Shown piece after piece: positions 23,057-30,318 of a stretch of DNA of 43,526 bases. The DNA lies in IMG/VR virus record IMGVR_UViG_3300025012_000165, positions 1 to 43,526 of that record; one strand, given 5' to 3'. The position numbers and the translations under genes were made by a program. This DNA is from a virus. Each line of letters begins with the position of its first letter. Positions within the stretch are counted from its first letter, which is position 1. The notes beneath the pieces are model-generated. The model ran no database searches. It was not told the DNA's origin and worked only from the letters and a program-made list of their open reading frames with translations.

Positions 23057-24906
23057 CACTTTGCCTCCAAGTACGTGTCGCCGTAGGAACCCTCACCCTT
23101 CAGCGGAATGTCGGCGCACCATGCCGGCGCCATCGTCTGCACCTGCTCGATGATGCCGTTCGCCTCCTCCACCAGGTGCGTCGGCACCACGAACCCCATT
23201 TCGTCGTGTACGGCCATCGCCAGGCGCAGGCCGTACTGTCGCCAGGCGATACGGGCGTGGAACATGAAAGCGTCGTAGCTCAGGGCTTGGATGATGTTTT
23301 CAAGGAACGCCCCGCCGAAAATCTTCTTCCACTCCTGGCCCTTGTTCCGCCCCTTGTTGACCCGGTATACCCAGTCGCCGTCTTCGTTCACGCGAAGCTC
23401 GGGGTACCAGATCGACCGGCCGGAGGGCAGGACCACGCGCCCACACTCGAAGCGCACACCCTTGACCTCGAACGGCTCGCCGAACCCGGCGACCACCGGC
23501 AGTGCCGTCTTCTGCAGCAGATCCCACCTCCCGACGATGGCCGGGTGGCTGTTGCGATAGCCCACCTTCACCGACTTCGCCAGTTGCTCGTCCGCGGTCT
23601 TCACCCCCTGCGATTTCAGCGATGCCAGGATCTTCGCGTCACCCGACCCGTAACCGCAGGACAGTTCGCCCTGCTTGCCGATGAAACGCTCCGCGTCGTC
23701 GGCCTTGGTGATCGGTCGGCCGAAGATCTTGGACGCCAGCACGCAGTAGGGATCGCCCCCGTTGCGCAGCAGGTCGACCAGCCACTGCTCACCACACCAC
23801 CAGGCGTTCATGCGCAGCTCGATCTGGCTCAGGTCGCGCACCAGTAGCTTGCGGCCGTTGGGCACCCGGATGCAGCCACGCAGGTCACTGCCGCGCCCCA
23901 AGTTCTGCATGTTGTACTCTTCGCCGCCGTGCCGCCCAGTGTGCGCCTTGGCGTAGGCCACCGGGAACGGCAGCTCGGCCGGCAGCCTGGCGAACACCTT
24001 GGCCCTCGACTCCACCTGTGCAGCCTTCTCGCCGATGCGCGTCTCATAGAGCGCCTGCACCCGCATATCTTCGTGCTCGGCCAGGGCCCTGAAATCTTCG
24101 TCCTTCGCTGCGAAGGCGTAGGCTACCTCGCCGGTACGGGGGCTGATCTTCGTCGGCGGCTCGACGCCGCACACGCGCAGCATGTCGGCGAAGGTTCCCG
24201 CACTGCGCAGCATCTTGCGGGTGATGCCCAGCTCGGCAGCTGCTTTTTCCTTGGCCCGGACTTCGGCGGCGTGGATGCCGGCGGCGCGCAGGGTGTCCAT
24301 ACGCAGTTGGGGGTAGACGCCCATGGCCAGGGTCAGATGGATGTCATCCAGTGCCATCTCCCAAGGGTACTCCTCGGCCAGCAGTGCACTGAACAGCCCG
24401 CGCATCACCTTGTTGTCCTGCTTGGCGTAGACGGCCATCCGCGCTTCCTGCCGGGGGTCCAGGTCGCGCACCCCCTTGAAGTCGCCCAGCACGTCGACCA
24501 TCTTGTGCATGCTCGGGTTGTCCGGCCAGTAGTGTTTGCCCAGCGCCTCCAGACCCATGCTCAGGTGTGGATACCGCGTCGAAAGTGCACCGCGTGCCAT
24601 GCTCATCGTGTCGAACAGCATCACCTCGCGGGTGAATGCGCCGCCGAAGAACTTGCTCGTGATGCCGTGGTCGAACAGGCCGTTGTGGCAGCACATGCCG
24701 TCGATGTGCGGCGCGACGTCACCGAAGAACTCGCGCAGCTGGGGACCCGTCACCCACTCATTGTCGCCATCGTCCAGCGCGACGGCGGCGCCGTGCACCT
24801 TGAAGCGCGGGTCGTTCAAGTACTCGGTGCGGATCATCCCGGAGTTCTTGTTCTTCAGCTTGTACACGTCGTCGTAGTAGGTCTCATAGTCGATGAATAG
24901 CATCAT
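23056..24906 (-). CDS. Family A DNA polymerase with 3'-5' exonuclease domain
   Basis: 616 residues. Exonuclease motifs: D6-x-E8 in FIDYETYY, HNGLFD (D79) and YAKQD (D164). Polymerase motifs: A, VRDLSQIELR (356-365, Leu instead of the usual Tyr after Asp); B, KQGELSCGYG (411-420); C, VHDE (566-569). No 5' nuclease domain, as usual for phage family A replicases. The start is put at ATG 24906, because GAGGGTGACACCT lies directly in front; the longer frame begins with TTG inside this ribosome site. Works with the primase and SF3-type helicase encoded immediately upstream. Confidence 0.95.
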   Translation of the reverse strand: MMLFIDYETYYDDVYKLKNKNSGMIRTEYLNDPRFKVHGAAVALDDGDNEWVTGPQLREFFGDVAPHIDGMCCHNGLFDHGITSKFFGGAFTREVMLFDTMSMARGALSTRYPHLSMGLEALGKHYWPDNPSMHKMVDVLGDFKGVRDLDPRQEARMAVYAKQDNKVMRGLFSALLAEEYPWEMALDDIHLTLAMGVYPQLRMDTLRAAGIHAAEVRAKEKAAAELGITRKMLRSAGTFADMLRVCGVEPPTKISPRTGEVAYAFAAKDEDFRALAEHEDMRVQALYETRIGEKAAQVESRAKVFARLPAELPFPVAYAKAHTGRHGGEEYNMQNLGRGSDLRGCIRVPNGRKLLVRDLSQIELRMNAWWCGEQWLVDLLRNGGDPYCVLASKIFGRPITKADDAERFIGKQGELSCGYGSGDAKILASLKSQGVKTADEQLAKSVKVGYRNSHPAIVGRWDLLQKTALPVVAGFGEPFEVKGVRFECGRVVLPSGRSIWYPELRVNEDGDWVYRVNKGRNKGQEWKKIFGGAFLENIIQALSYDAFMFHARIAWRQYGLRLAMAVHDEMGFVVPTHLVEEANGIIEQVQTMAPAWCADIPLKGEGSYGDTYLEAK

Positions 24907-24917
24907 AGGTGTCACCC

Positions 24918-26249
24918 TCAAATATCAAAATGCGCCGCTCTCACTTCACCCACTTCGTTCCGCCACCGCTCGATGTTGCGCCAGCACCAGACGTTGCAGG
25001 AGATCCGTGTGCCAGTCTTGCTCGCGTAGTTTGTCGGGAGTTGCACTGCGCCAAGGTCAGCCAGCGCTGACGGCAACGTCTTGTTGTTCAGTCGCAACCC
25101 CTTCATGTTTCCGGGGTATAGCGTGTTCAGCTGCTCGATCAACCCCGTGTACCGCCCAAGGTCCTTGTCGAATGGCGGTTTGGCCTGTGCGATCAGATCT
25201 TCGATGAACAGGTGCAGCCCGCTGCGCGACGCAAGCTGGGTCTTCCTGCTCGCCTCGGTCTGGGGCGCTGGTGCGTGCGGGTCCCAGTCGGCGGTGAATG
25301 TCCAGCGGCTGAATACGCCGGCCAGCAACTCCGGGCCAGGCCCGTCGATCCAATCCACCAGTCGCTTGTAATACTCGTTGTCCTTGCGCTCGGACTCGCA
25401 CCGGAGCACCAGGAAACGGCGGTCGTTCTGCATCAGCGGCAGCGCATCCTCATTGTTCGTGGTTACGATGTAGTGCGCCACGTTGCGCACCTCCTTGCTC
25501 GCCCTGCCCTTACCTTCGAACTGGACATTTTCCTCGCTGATCATTGATTTAAACCGCTCGTACCCGTCTTTCCGGTCTGAGCTGGCCATTTCGTTGAGCA
25601 CCACGATTCGCTTGTGCTCGATGGCGTCCATGAAGTTCTTCTGGATCTCGTGCCCGGTGCAGCTGGCGACCAGGCTCTTGCCAAACACATGGGCGATCAG
25701 CTTGGACAGAACCGTCTTGCCCACGCCCCCGCGCTTGGAGTACAGCATGATCGCTGTCGGGATCTTCACGTCCGGGAAGCGCCATAGCTGCGCCAGCCAG
25801 TTCAGGAAGTACAGGACGCCCTCCCGGTCGCCGTCGCTGATGAACATCAGGTGCTCGATCAGGATCATGATGCTGGCGTGTGTGGCGTCCGGGTCCGGCT
25901 CGGCCATTTCCTGCTTGAGGAGGTACCAGCGGTTGAATACTGTGCTGTCGGCCTCCTCATCGTCCTCGGGCACGTTGGTGGGTTCCATCACCACCCGGCG
26001 TACTGTGCGCTTGCTCGCGTCGGCCCAGTTCCACCAGCATGCACCGCTCGCCATGCTGCGCAGAAGCCCCTCGTTGTCCACCAGGGCGACGTCGCCGTAG
26101 TGTTTGGTGCAGTACTGAACAAAGCCCTCCTTCCCCAGTTGATCCCCGCTTGCAACGTGGTAGGCCACCGCCCGACCAGCGCCCGCGAACATGACAAAGT
26201 CGCGGGAAATCTGGTACAGGACGGGCAGTGAAGTCGGTTGGATGTTCAT
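24918..26249 (-). CDS. SF3-type replicative helicase (DUF5906/D5-like)
   Basis: 443 residues. The N-terminal ~110 residues are a D5-N-like adaptor; residues 160-285 hold the AAA+ core: Walker A SKRGGVGKTV (171-180), Walker B RIVVLNE (214-220), sensor 1 VTTNN (262-266) and a likely arginine finger NDRR (275-278). The C-terminal ~120 residues may bind DNA. This family normally works with a primase domain, here encoded separately just upstream (26255-27166). The polymerase ribosome site overlaps its last codon. Confidence 0.9.
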   Translation of the reverse strand: MNIQPTSLPVLYQISRDFVMFAGAGRAVAYHVASGDQLGKEGFVQYCTKHYGDVALVDNEGLLRSMASGACWWNWADASKRTVRRVVMEPTNVPEDDEEADSTVFNRWYLLKQEMAEPDPDATHASIMILIEHLMFISDGDREGVLYFLNWLAQLWRFPDVKIPTAIMLYSKRGGVGKTVLSKLIAHVFGKSLVASCTGHEIQKNFMDAIEHKRIVVLNEMASSDRKDGYERFKSMISEENVQFEGKGRASKEVRNVAHYIVTTNNEDALPLMQNDRRFLVLRCESERKDNEYYKRLVDWIDGPGPELLAGVFSRWTFTADWDPHAPAPQTEASRKTQLASRSGLHLFIEDLIAQAKPPFDKDLGRYTGLIEQLNTLYPGNMKGLRLNNKTLPSALADLGAVQLPTNYASKTGTRISCNVWCWRNIERWRNEVGEVRAAHFDI

Positions 26250-26254
26250 TGGAT

Positions 26255-27166
26255 TTACCTTGCGACAATTTCGAGCCGAGCCCGTGCGATCTCATCGCAG
26301 AACCATTGCCACCCTCTTTCACGGGGTTTAATGCCGACAAAATCGCTCCCAAGAGTCCCGAACCATATCACCTTGGCGATGCTTTCGTCCGACAGTTCGC
26401 CGATTGTATTTTTCAATCGACGGTGCGCCGCGTTCGAAGGTCCGACGTTCGATCCCAGCCGGATCAGCGTATTCATCGTCAGCCACAGGACTGTGGACCG
26501 GTCCGGCACCGCGCCCAGCTCGAACGCCGGCTGGGTCAGCAGCGCCACGACGCGCGCATCCCGGCAGGCGACGGCGTCGCGCAGCGTAGAAACCTCCTCC
26601 GGGCTCGTAGGCCACGCATTCGCCACTGCCGAGGGGTCTAGTAGCACCCCCGCGATACTGCGCTCCCTGATGGCGCTCAGGAGCCCTATGGCCCAGTCGG
26701 GGGCGTCCTGCAAAGGACCCTGGCGCAGCCACTTGTATGAGGTGCCGGACGGGTGTACCGAGGGTGGCGCGACCATGTAGCCGTTGGCCAGAATGTCGAT
26801 CTTGCCGCTGGCGCCCCGGTGCACTGTGCGCAGCGCCGGGCAGCCGTCCGGGCGCCGGTAGTAGAAGTGTGCACCCTTCGTGGTCAGCACCACGTTGTTG
26901 CAGGGCTCGGGCGTATTCGCCATGGCCTCCATGACAGCATCCTTGCTGTCGCAGTCGACCACCAGCAGGCCGGACGGGCGCAACAGGACCGCGCACCCAA
27001 AGCTCGGGTTGTACTTCCACTGCCCGGCAATGCCAGGGATAGGCAGTGCACAGTCGCTGTCGGTCAGGTGCTTGAACTTCACTGCCGGCTTCTTTGTGCC
27101 GGGCACCAGGGGGATAGGCAACCATCCGAGTTCGGTGTAACTGTGCACCATTTCATGTGCGTTCAT
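26255..27166 (-). CDS. Prim-Pol primase (bifunctional primase/polymerase, N-terminal type)
   Basis: 303 residues. Signature elements: VHSYTELGWLPIPLVPGTKKP at the start, VVDCDS with catalytic D71 and D73, GAHFYY with H100, KIDILANGYMVAPPS with D124, and GTSYKW. These are the residues of the archaeo-eukaryotic-type Prim-Pol domain. It would make primers and possibly extend them. ATG 27166 is chosen because it overlaps the upstream stop (ATGA); an in-frame ATG at 27193 lies inside that gene. Together with the SF3-type helicase and family A polymerase it forms an almost self-sufficient replisome. Confidence 0.9.
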   Translation of the reverse strand: MNAHEMVHSYTELGWLPIPLVPGTKKPAVKFKHLTDSDCALPIPGIAGQWKYNPSFGCAVLLRPSGLLVVDCDSKDAVMEAMANTPEPCNNVVLTTKGAHFYYRRPDGCPALRTVHRGASGKIDILANGYMVAPPSVHPSGTSYKWLRQGPLQDAPDWAIGLLSAIRERSIAGVLLDPSAVANAWPTSPEEVSTLRDAVACRDARVVALLTQPAFELGAVPDRSTVLWLTMNTLIRLGSNVGPSNAAHRRLKNTIGELSDESIAKVIWFGTLGSDFVGIKPRERGWQWFCDEIARARLEIVAR

Positions 27167-27396
27167 ATTGCGATTCCATTGTCGATTACACATTGTTCGT
27201 TCTCTTGGCACGTCAGCCACTTGATAGCGTACTGACATGCCCAGCCACTTGGTGCCCACATGCATACATCGGGCAACCACAGTTCTTTCGGTACTTCAGC
27301 CTCCTCAGCCATCGCCGGGGCTTGAAAAAGCAGCGGCAAGTTGACGGCAAGTGCAATTACTACAGTACAGAATACAACCACTTTGTAAGTGACCAT
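27163..27396 (-). CDS. Secreted cysteine-containing small protein, 77 aa
   Basis: The N-terminus is a typical Sec signal peptide: MVTYK, a hydrophobic core (VVVFCTVVIALAVNL) and a probable signal-peptidase site after APAMA, residues 26-30. The mature ~47 residues contain four cysteines and several Trp (LPDVCMWAPSGWACQYAIKWLTCQENEQC), suggesting two disulfides in the periplasm. Its stop overlaps the primase start by ATGA. An early exported protein could block superinfection or act on the envelope; function unknown. Confidence 0.75.
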   Translation of the reverse strand: MVTYKVVVFCTVVIALAVNLPLLFQAPAMAEEAEVPKELWLPDVCMWAPSGWACQYAIKWLTCQENEQCVIDNGIAI

Positions 27397-27402
27397 GTTC
27401 TG

Positions 27403-27507
27403 TTACTCCATCATGAAAGCTGCCGCCTCCTTGTAGGTGGCAAAACTTCCAATTGATTGGCCGGCGCAAATCACATGCCAGCGACCGTACCGCTTTTCAA
27501 TGTGCAC
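27403..27507 (-). CDS. Mini-protein, 34 aa
   Basis: GTG start at 27507 follows GGAGAAACAAG and lies inside the end of the preceding gene. The product (IEKRYGRWHVICAGQSIGSF then ATYKEAAAFM) looks like a beta-beta-alpha mini-domain rather than random translation. It ends just before the secreted protein. Support is the ribosome site, the overlap and the sensible sequence; still the least certain of the chain. Confidence 0.5.
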   Translation of the reverse strand: MHIEKRYGRWHVICAGQSIGSFATYKEAAAFMME

Positions 27508-27673
27508 CTTGTTTCTCCACTTGTTCCCACTCGACTTGCAGCCAGAATTGCCTAGCGTAGTCGATCATCCTTTGTGCAGCTTCCCATTCCCCGTCGTGGG
27601 TATCAGCCTGTGCGAATGTGGCGGATAGACGGGCGAGGATGTAGTTCTGTTCGGTTGCTTTGCTAGGGACCAT
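27497..27673 (-). CDS. Hypothetical protein, 58 aa
   Basis: ATG 27673 is preceded by AGAGGAGACACCCC, a strong ribosome site; the frame upstream to 27781 lacks one. The product is helical (ILARLSATFAQADTH, EAAQRMIDYARQFWLQVEWEQVEKQ). No motif recognised. Confidence 0.65.
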   Translation of the reverse strand: MVPSKATEQNYILARLSATFAQADTHDGEWEAAQRMIDYARQFWLQVEWEQVEKQGAH

Positions 27674-27723
27674 GGGGTGTCTCCTCTGGTTGATAGGTGG
27701 CGCGTCCATGCGCTCGTTTTGTC

Positions 27724-28101
27724 TCACTCCGATTTTTCGATGAGCCAGTCCAGCAGCCTGAGACGCTCGGGGTTTTCCCACAGATCACCATTCGCGGTGC
27801 CTGTGTCGAACTCATCTTTGCCGCCGACCGGGTACACAAGAGACCTGTAGGCGGCCTCCTCGGGGTCCAACGTGTCAAGGTATTCCCCGAATAACCGGCT
27901 CATTTCCTTATCCACGTTATGCGCCATTGCATCGTTGGTGCCGGCGTCGGTCATCTTCCCTTCGAGATTCCAGCAGATGCCGCCTACCATCATGAACCAC
28001 TTGCGCGGCGTCTTCCCATTCACGAACTTCAGCGCCTCGGTACGCACCTGGCGCAGCATGAAGTTGAGGAATGCGCGAGTCTTGCGGGTTTCCGGGTTCA
28101 T
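27724..28101 (-). CDS. Hypothetical protein, 125 aa
   Basis: The N-terminal helix (TRKTRAFLNFMLRQVRTEALKFV) is followed by WFMMVGGICWNLEGK and an acidic C-terminal half. ATG 28101 follows AAGGACCGAAACA and overlaps the upstream stop (ATGA). Belongs to the cluster of small unknown genes upstream of the primase; no function visible. Confidence 0.7.
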   Translation of the reverse strand: MNPETRKTRAFLNFMLRQVRTEALKFVNGKTPRKWFMMVGGICWNLEGKMTDAGTNDAMAHNVDKEMSRLFGEYLDTLDPEEAAYRSLVYPVGGKDEFDTGTANGDLWENPERLRLLDWLIEKSE

Positions 28102-28319
28102 TGTTTCGGTCCTTTGTGCATGTGCAGTGTCGGCCACTGCTCGGTATGCGCGTCGGCCATGAACAGCTTGGCGCAGCGCACACAACGCTGTGCACGGCCT
28201 TGGTAGGCCTCGCTCAGCCATGTATGGCCAAACAAGCGGTAGTAGATCGCCCACTTGCGAAAGTCGCGTGCGTCGCGCAGCTGCAGCTCAGCCATGGCGA
28301 CCAGGACGTTCCTGTCCAT
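28098..28319 (-). CDS. Hypothetical protein with CxxC, 73 aa
   Basis: MDRNVLVAMAELQLRDARDF then WAIYYRLFGHTWLSEAYQGR and CVRCAKLFM...H...H. One CxxC plus C-terminal histidines could bind zinc. ATG 28319 overlaps the upstream stop (TGATG). Function unknown. Confidence 0.65.
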   Translation of the reverse strand: MDRNVLVAMAELQLRDARDFRKWAIYYRLFGHTWLSEAYQGRAQRCVRCAKLFMADAHTEQWPTLHMHKGPKQ

Positions 28320-28564
28320 CACACGCTCCGGATACCGCGTCGGGTTTGCGCGGTCACTTTGGTAGACTGGATGCTACCGTTGAAATTGCTTTCTACATCA
28401 GCGCGCACACCAGCCGGGACCACCCTGATAATGCCACCTGACTGCAGGAAGCTGGCCACCAGGTGCGCCAGCTCGACGCGCAGCGCTTCCTTGTCTTCGA
28501 CCACACGGTCGCGCTCCTCGATGGGGTACGCGTTGACGAAATCGGTAAAGTCGACGTCGAGCAT
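28319..28564 (-). CDS. Hypothetical protein, 81 aa
   Basis: ATG 28564 follows GGAGGTGTGAC. The product starts MLDVDFTDFVNAYPIEERDR, then has a helical middle (DKEALRVELAHLVASFLQSG) and a short beta-rich, Arg-ending tail. Overlaps the next gene by TGATG. No motif recognised. Confidence 0.65.
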   Translation of the reverse strand: MLDVDFTDFVNAYPIEERDRVVEDKEALRVELAHLVASFLQSGGIIRVVPAGVRADVESNFNGSIQSTKVTAQTRRGIRSV

Positions 28565-28565
28565 G

Positions 28566-29039
28566 TCACACCTCCGGCTTCTGCGTGCGGTTGAAAAGCT
28601 GGAAGATATTCGTTTTCTCCTTCCCGAGCATCCCACGCAGACCGGCGAATCTCACCTGTGCATCCGTGTGCCGGCGTCTCGCATCGCCGCTCATTTCCTC
28701 GACGCGCGCGTACTCCAGCGCCTTTGTGCACTTGCCGGCTGCGCGCCGAATGTCGTTCATTGCCGCCAGCATCGCCGTGTGCGCCTGCTCATCCGGGGGC
28801 ACAACAAGGTAGCCCTTGCCGCGCACGTTGGACAGGTAGATCCGGTGCTGGCGCAACAGTGTATCCTTGAACTGCTCAAACCTGTCCATGAACGTGAGCG
28901 CCCACATGCGGTTGTCCATTGTGCCCTCTGGCGGCATGTCGAGCATGTCGTGCAGCGCGTAGTGTGTGACCAGGTCGCCGTCCTTGTAATCACGTTCGAA
29001 GTATGCCGCCACAGCAGCTTCAAGGCTCCAATTTTTCAT
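28566..29039 (-). CDS. Hypothetical protein with possible DNA-binding fold, 157 aa
   Basis: Residues 1-50 (AAVAAYFERDYKDGDLVTHYALHDML) and 50-80 (ALTFMDRFEQFKDTLLRQHRIYLSNVRGKGYLVV) resemble a winged-helix layout: the segment 'LSNVRGKGYLVVPPDEQ' looks like a beta-wing of the DUF-type regulators often seen in phages. The C-terminus is basic and helical. ATG 29039 overlaps the upstream stop (ATGA). The DNA-binding suggestion is inference. Confidence 0.65.
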   Translation of the reverse strand: MKNWSLEAAVAAYFERDYKDGDLVTHYALHDMLDMPPEGTMDNRMWALTFMDRFEQFKDTLLRQHRIYLSNVRGKGYLVVPPDEQAHTAMLAAMNDIRRAAGKCTKALEYARVEEMSGDARRRHTDAQVRFAGLRGMLGKEKTNIFQLFNRTQKPEV

Positions 29040-29605
29040 GACGCAACCTCGACGTTGAAGCGCCCGAACTTCGGGCGGTAGTCGCCGACACCCACGTACA
29101 TGCCGGCGTCGGTCAGGCACTTGATGACCTCCTCCCTGTTGATGGTCTCCTCATCGAACATGATCTCGCAGGTAGTCGACCAGCTGGCGAATAGCGGGCG
29201 GTAGCGGGTGATCCGGGACGTGGTGACTTTGACCGACCGAGCATCTGTGAAACGCCCGTCCTTCCACATTGCTTCTGCGCTGCGTGGGCCGTCATACGCC
29301 AGGTAGCAGCGTTCATCCATCACTTCCACCGAGCGCTTGAGCTGCGCACCGAGCTTTGAGAGCTTGCCGCCAGCGACCAGCGCGGATTCCAGATTCACGC
29401 CGGGCAGGTACGGGCCTTTGTCGTCAATGTACAGGCCGCCCAGCCACTCGCTCTTGGCGATGCTCTCGTGGTCATCGTCCGTCTTCTTGCGCTTCACCGT
29501 GAGCGCCTTGTGCGCCTTGGTGAGCGGGTGAAGCGGGTTGGCGTAAATGTCCGCGTGCATGAGTAAGGGACGCGCACCGGTGATCTTGAACTTGATGATT
29601 TCCAT
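29036..29605 (-). CDS. Possible RAMP/Cas7-fold protein, 189 aa
   Basis: ATG 29605 follows GAGGAATCGAAA; upstream in-frame sequence is the pentamer repeat block and is not coding. Features: IKFKITGARPLLMHADI at the N-terminus, GPYLPGVNLESALVAGG (64-80) resembling the 'PG.sL.galr' motif of RAMP proteins, and GVGDYRPKFGRFNV (172-185), like their Gly-rich C-terminal loop. These suggest a single ferredoxin-like RAMP/Cas7-type fold that could bind RNA or ssDNA. No CRISPR array or other cas gene is present, so the similarity is structural at most. Function unknown. Confidence 0.6.
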   Translation of the reverse strand: MEIIKFKITGARPLLMHADIYANPLHPLTKAHKALTVKRKKTDDDHESIAKSEWLGGLYIDDKGPYLPGVNLESALVAGGKLSKLGAQLKRSVEVMDERCYLAYDGPRSAEAMWKDGRFTDARSVKVTTSRITRYRPLFASWSTTCEIMFDEETINREEVIKCLTDAGMYVGVGDYRPKFGRFNVEVAS

Positions 29606-29651
29606 TTTCGATTCCTCACATTGCCATGATTGGTAGCGGTTGCCACCCGAA

Positions 29652-29862
29652 CAGGGGACTCTTGGAATCCCCTGCCGGCTGTAAACAGCCCCTGCCTCGC
29701 CCCGCCGTGCCCAGCCCGGCCTCGCCATGCCGTGCCCAGCCTCGCCACGTGGTGCTGAGTGCACCGGGAAGACGACTCGTCAGAATCGCCAGCCCGCTGT
29801 AAACAGCCCCTGCCTCGCCTTGCCAAGCCGCGCCCCGCCATGCCGAGCCGAGCCGCGCCCTG
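29652..29862 (-). repeat. Duplicated hairpin and GGC-pentamer block, non-coding
   Basis: The 261-base gap between genes (29606-29866) holds two similar blocks. Each has a hairpin (29652-29674, a 7-pair CAGGGGA/TCCCCTG stem; 29771-29781, GACGA/TCGTC), then an exact 24-base direct repeat (29678-29701 and 29796-29819) that contains the near-palindrome GCTGTAAACAGC, then a run of pentamers (29692-29746 and 29810-29859). On the minus strand the pentamers read GGC plus two variable bases, about ten in a row in each block. Long frames here translate the pentamers as Gly/Ala/Arg-rich nonsense. It lies directly upstream of the RAMP-like gene and could be a leader, recombination site or structural RNA. 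Confidence 0.75.
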
Positions 29863-29866
29863 TGAA

Positions 29867-30118
29867 TTACTCCACCGAGTAGCCAAACAACTCGGGCTTG
29901 TCCATCATCTTGTTGATCGCCCGGCTCGAAATGAGCACGGCGTTGATGTGTTTCAGCACGCGGTCGCGCAGCTCGCTGTCAATGTCTGTCCGGCACGCCA
30001 CCAGCTGCGAGTGTCCCGGCGTCACCTGGAACGGCGCTACCAGCTCTTCGCCGATGAATCGCCAGGGTGCATAGGGTGCGTTGCCCGTGCTCACTTCATC
30101 GCTGCTGTAACGTCTCAT
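29867..30118 (-). CDS. Hypothetical protein, 83 aa
   Basis: ATG 30118 is preceded by GGAGGATCGGCC, one of the best ribosome sites here. The product has a beta-like N-terminal half (APWRFIGEELVAPFQVTPG) and a helical C-terminal half (DRVLKHINAVLISSRAINKMM). No family recognised. Last gene before the repeat block. Confidence 0.7.
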   Translation of the reverse strand: MRRYSSDEVSTGNAPYAPWRFIGEELVAPFQVTPGHSQLVACRTDIDSELRDRVLKHINAVLISSRAINKMMDKPELFGYSVE

Positions 30119-30318
30119 GGCCGATCCTCCTCGGGATCTACAGTGGGGACCCACGCCCCAGTATTCAGGTTGTAACGCCCTTTGCACCCGTTGACAACGA
30201 TGGGCAGCGAAAGGGGGTCGCCAGCTGCCTGCACCGGGAATAGGACTTCCTGTGCCGACCACGGGCCACCCATGCACACCCGTACCTCGTACTTGGTCTT
30301 TGCGGTCGGGAGTCTCAT
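30115..30318 (-). CDS. Hypothetical protein, 67 aa
   Basis: MRLPTAKTKYEVRVCMGGPW then LPIVVNGCKGRYNLNTGAWVPTVD: a short beta-rich protein. ATG 30318 has a poor ribosome site but overlaps the stop of the pentapeptide-repeat gene (ATGA), so it is probably translated by coupling. Its own stop overlaps the next gene (ATGA). Confidence 0.65.
   Translation of the reverse strand: MRLPTAKTKYEVRVCMGGPWSAQEVLFPVQAAGDPLSLPIVVNGCKGRYNLNTGAWVPTVDPEEDRP

Noticed and set aside
29494-29886. Gly/Ala/Arg-rich frame over the pentamer block
   Set aside because: Its sequence comes from translation of GGCNN pentamers; the real gene start is at 29605 with a good ribosome site.
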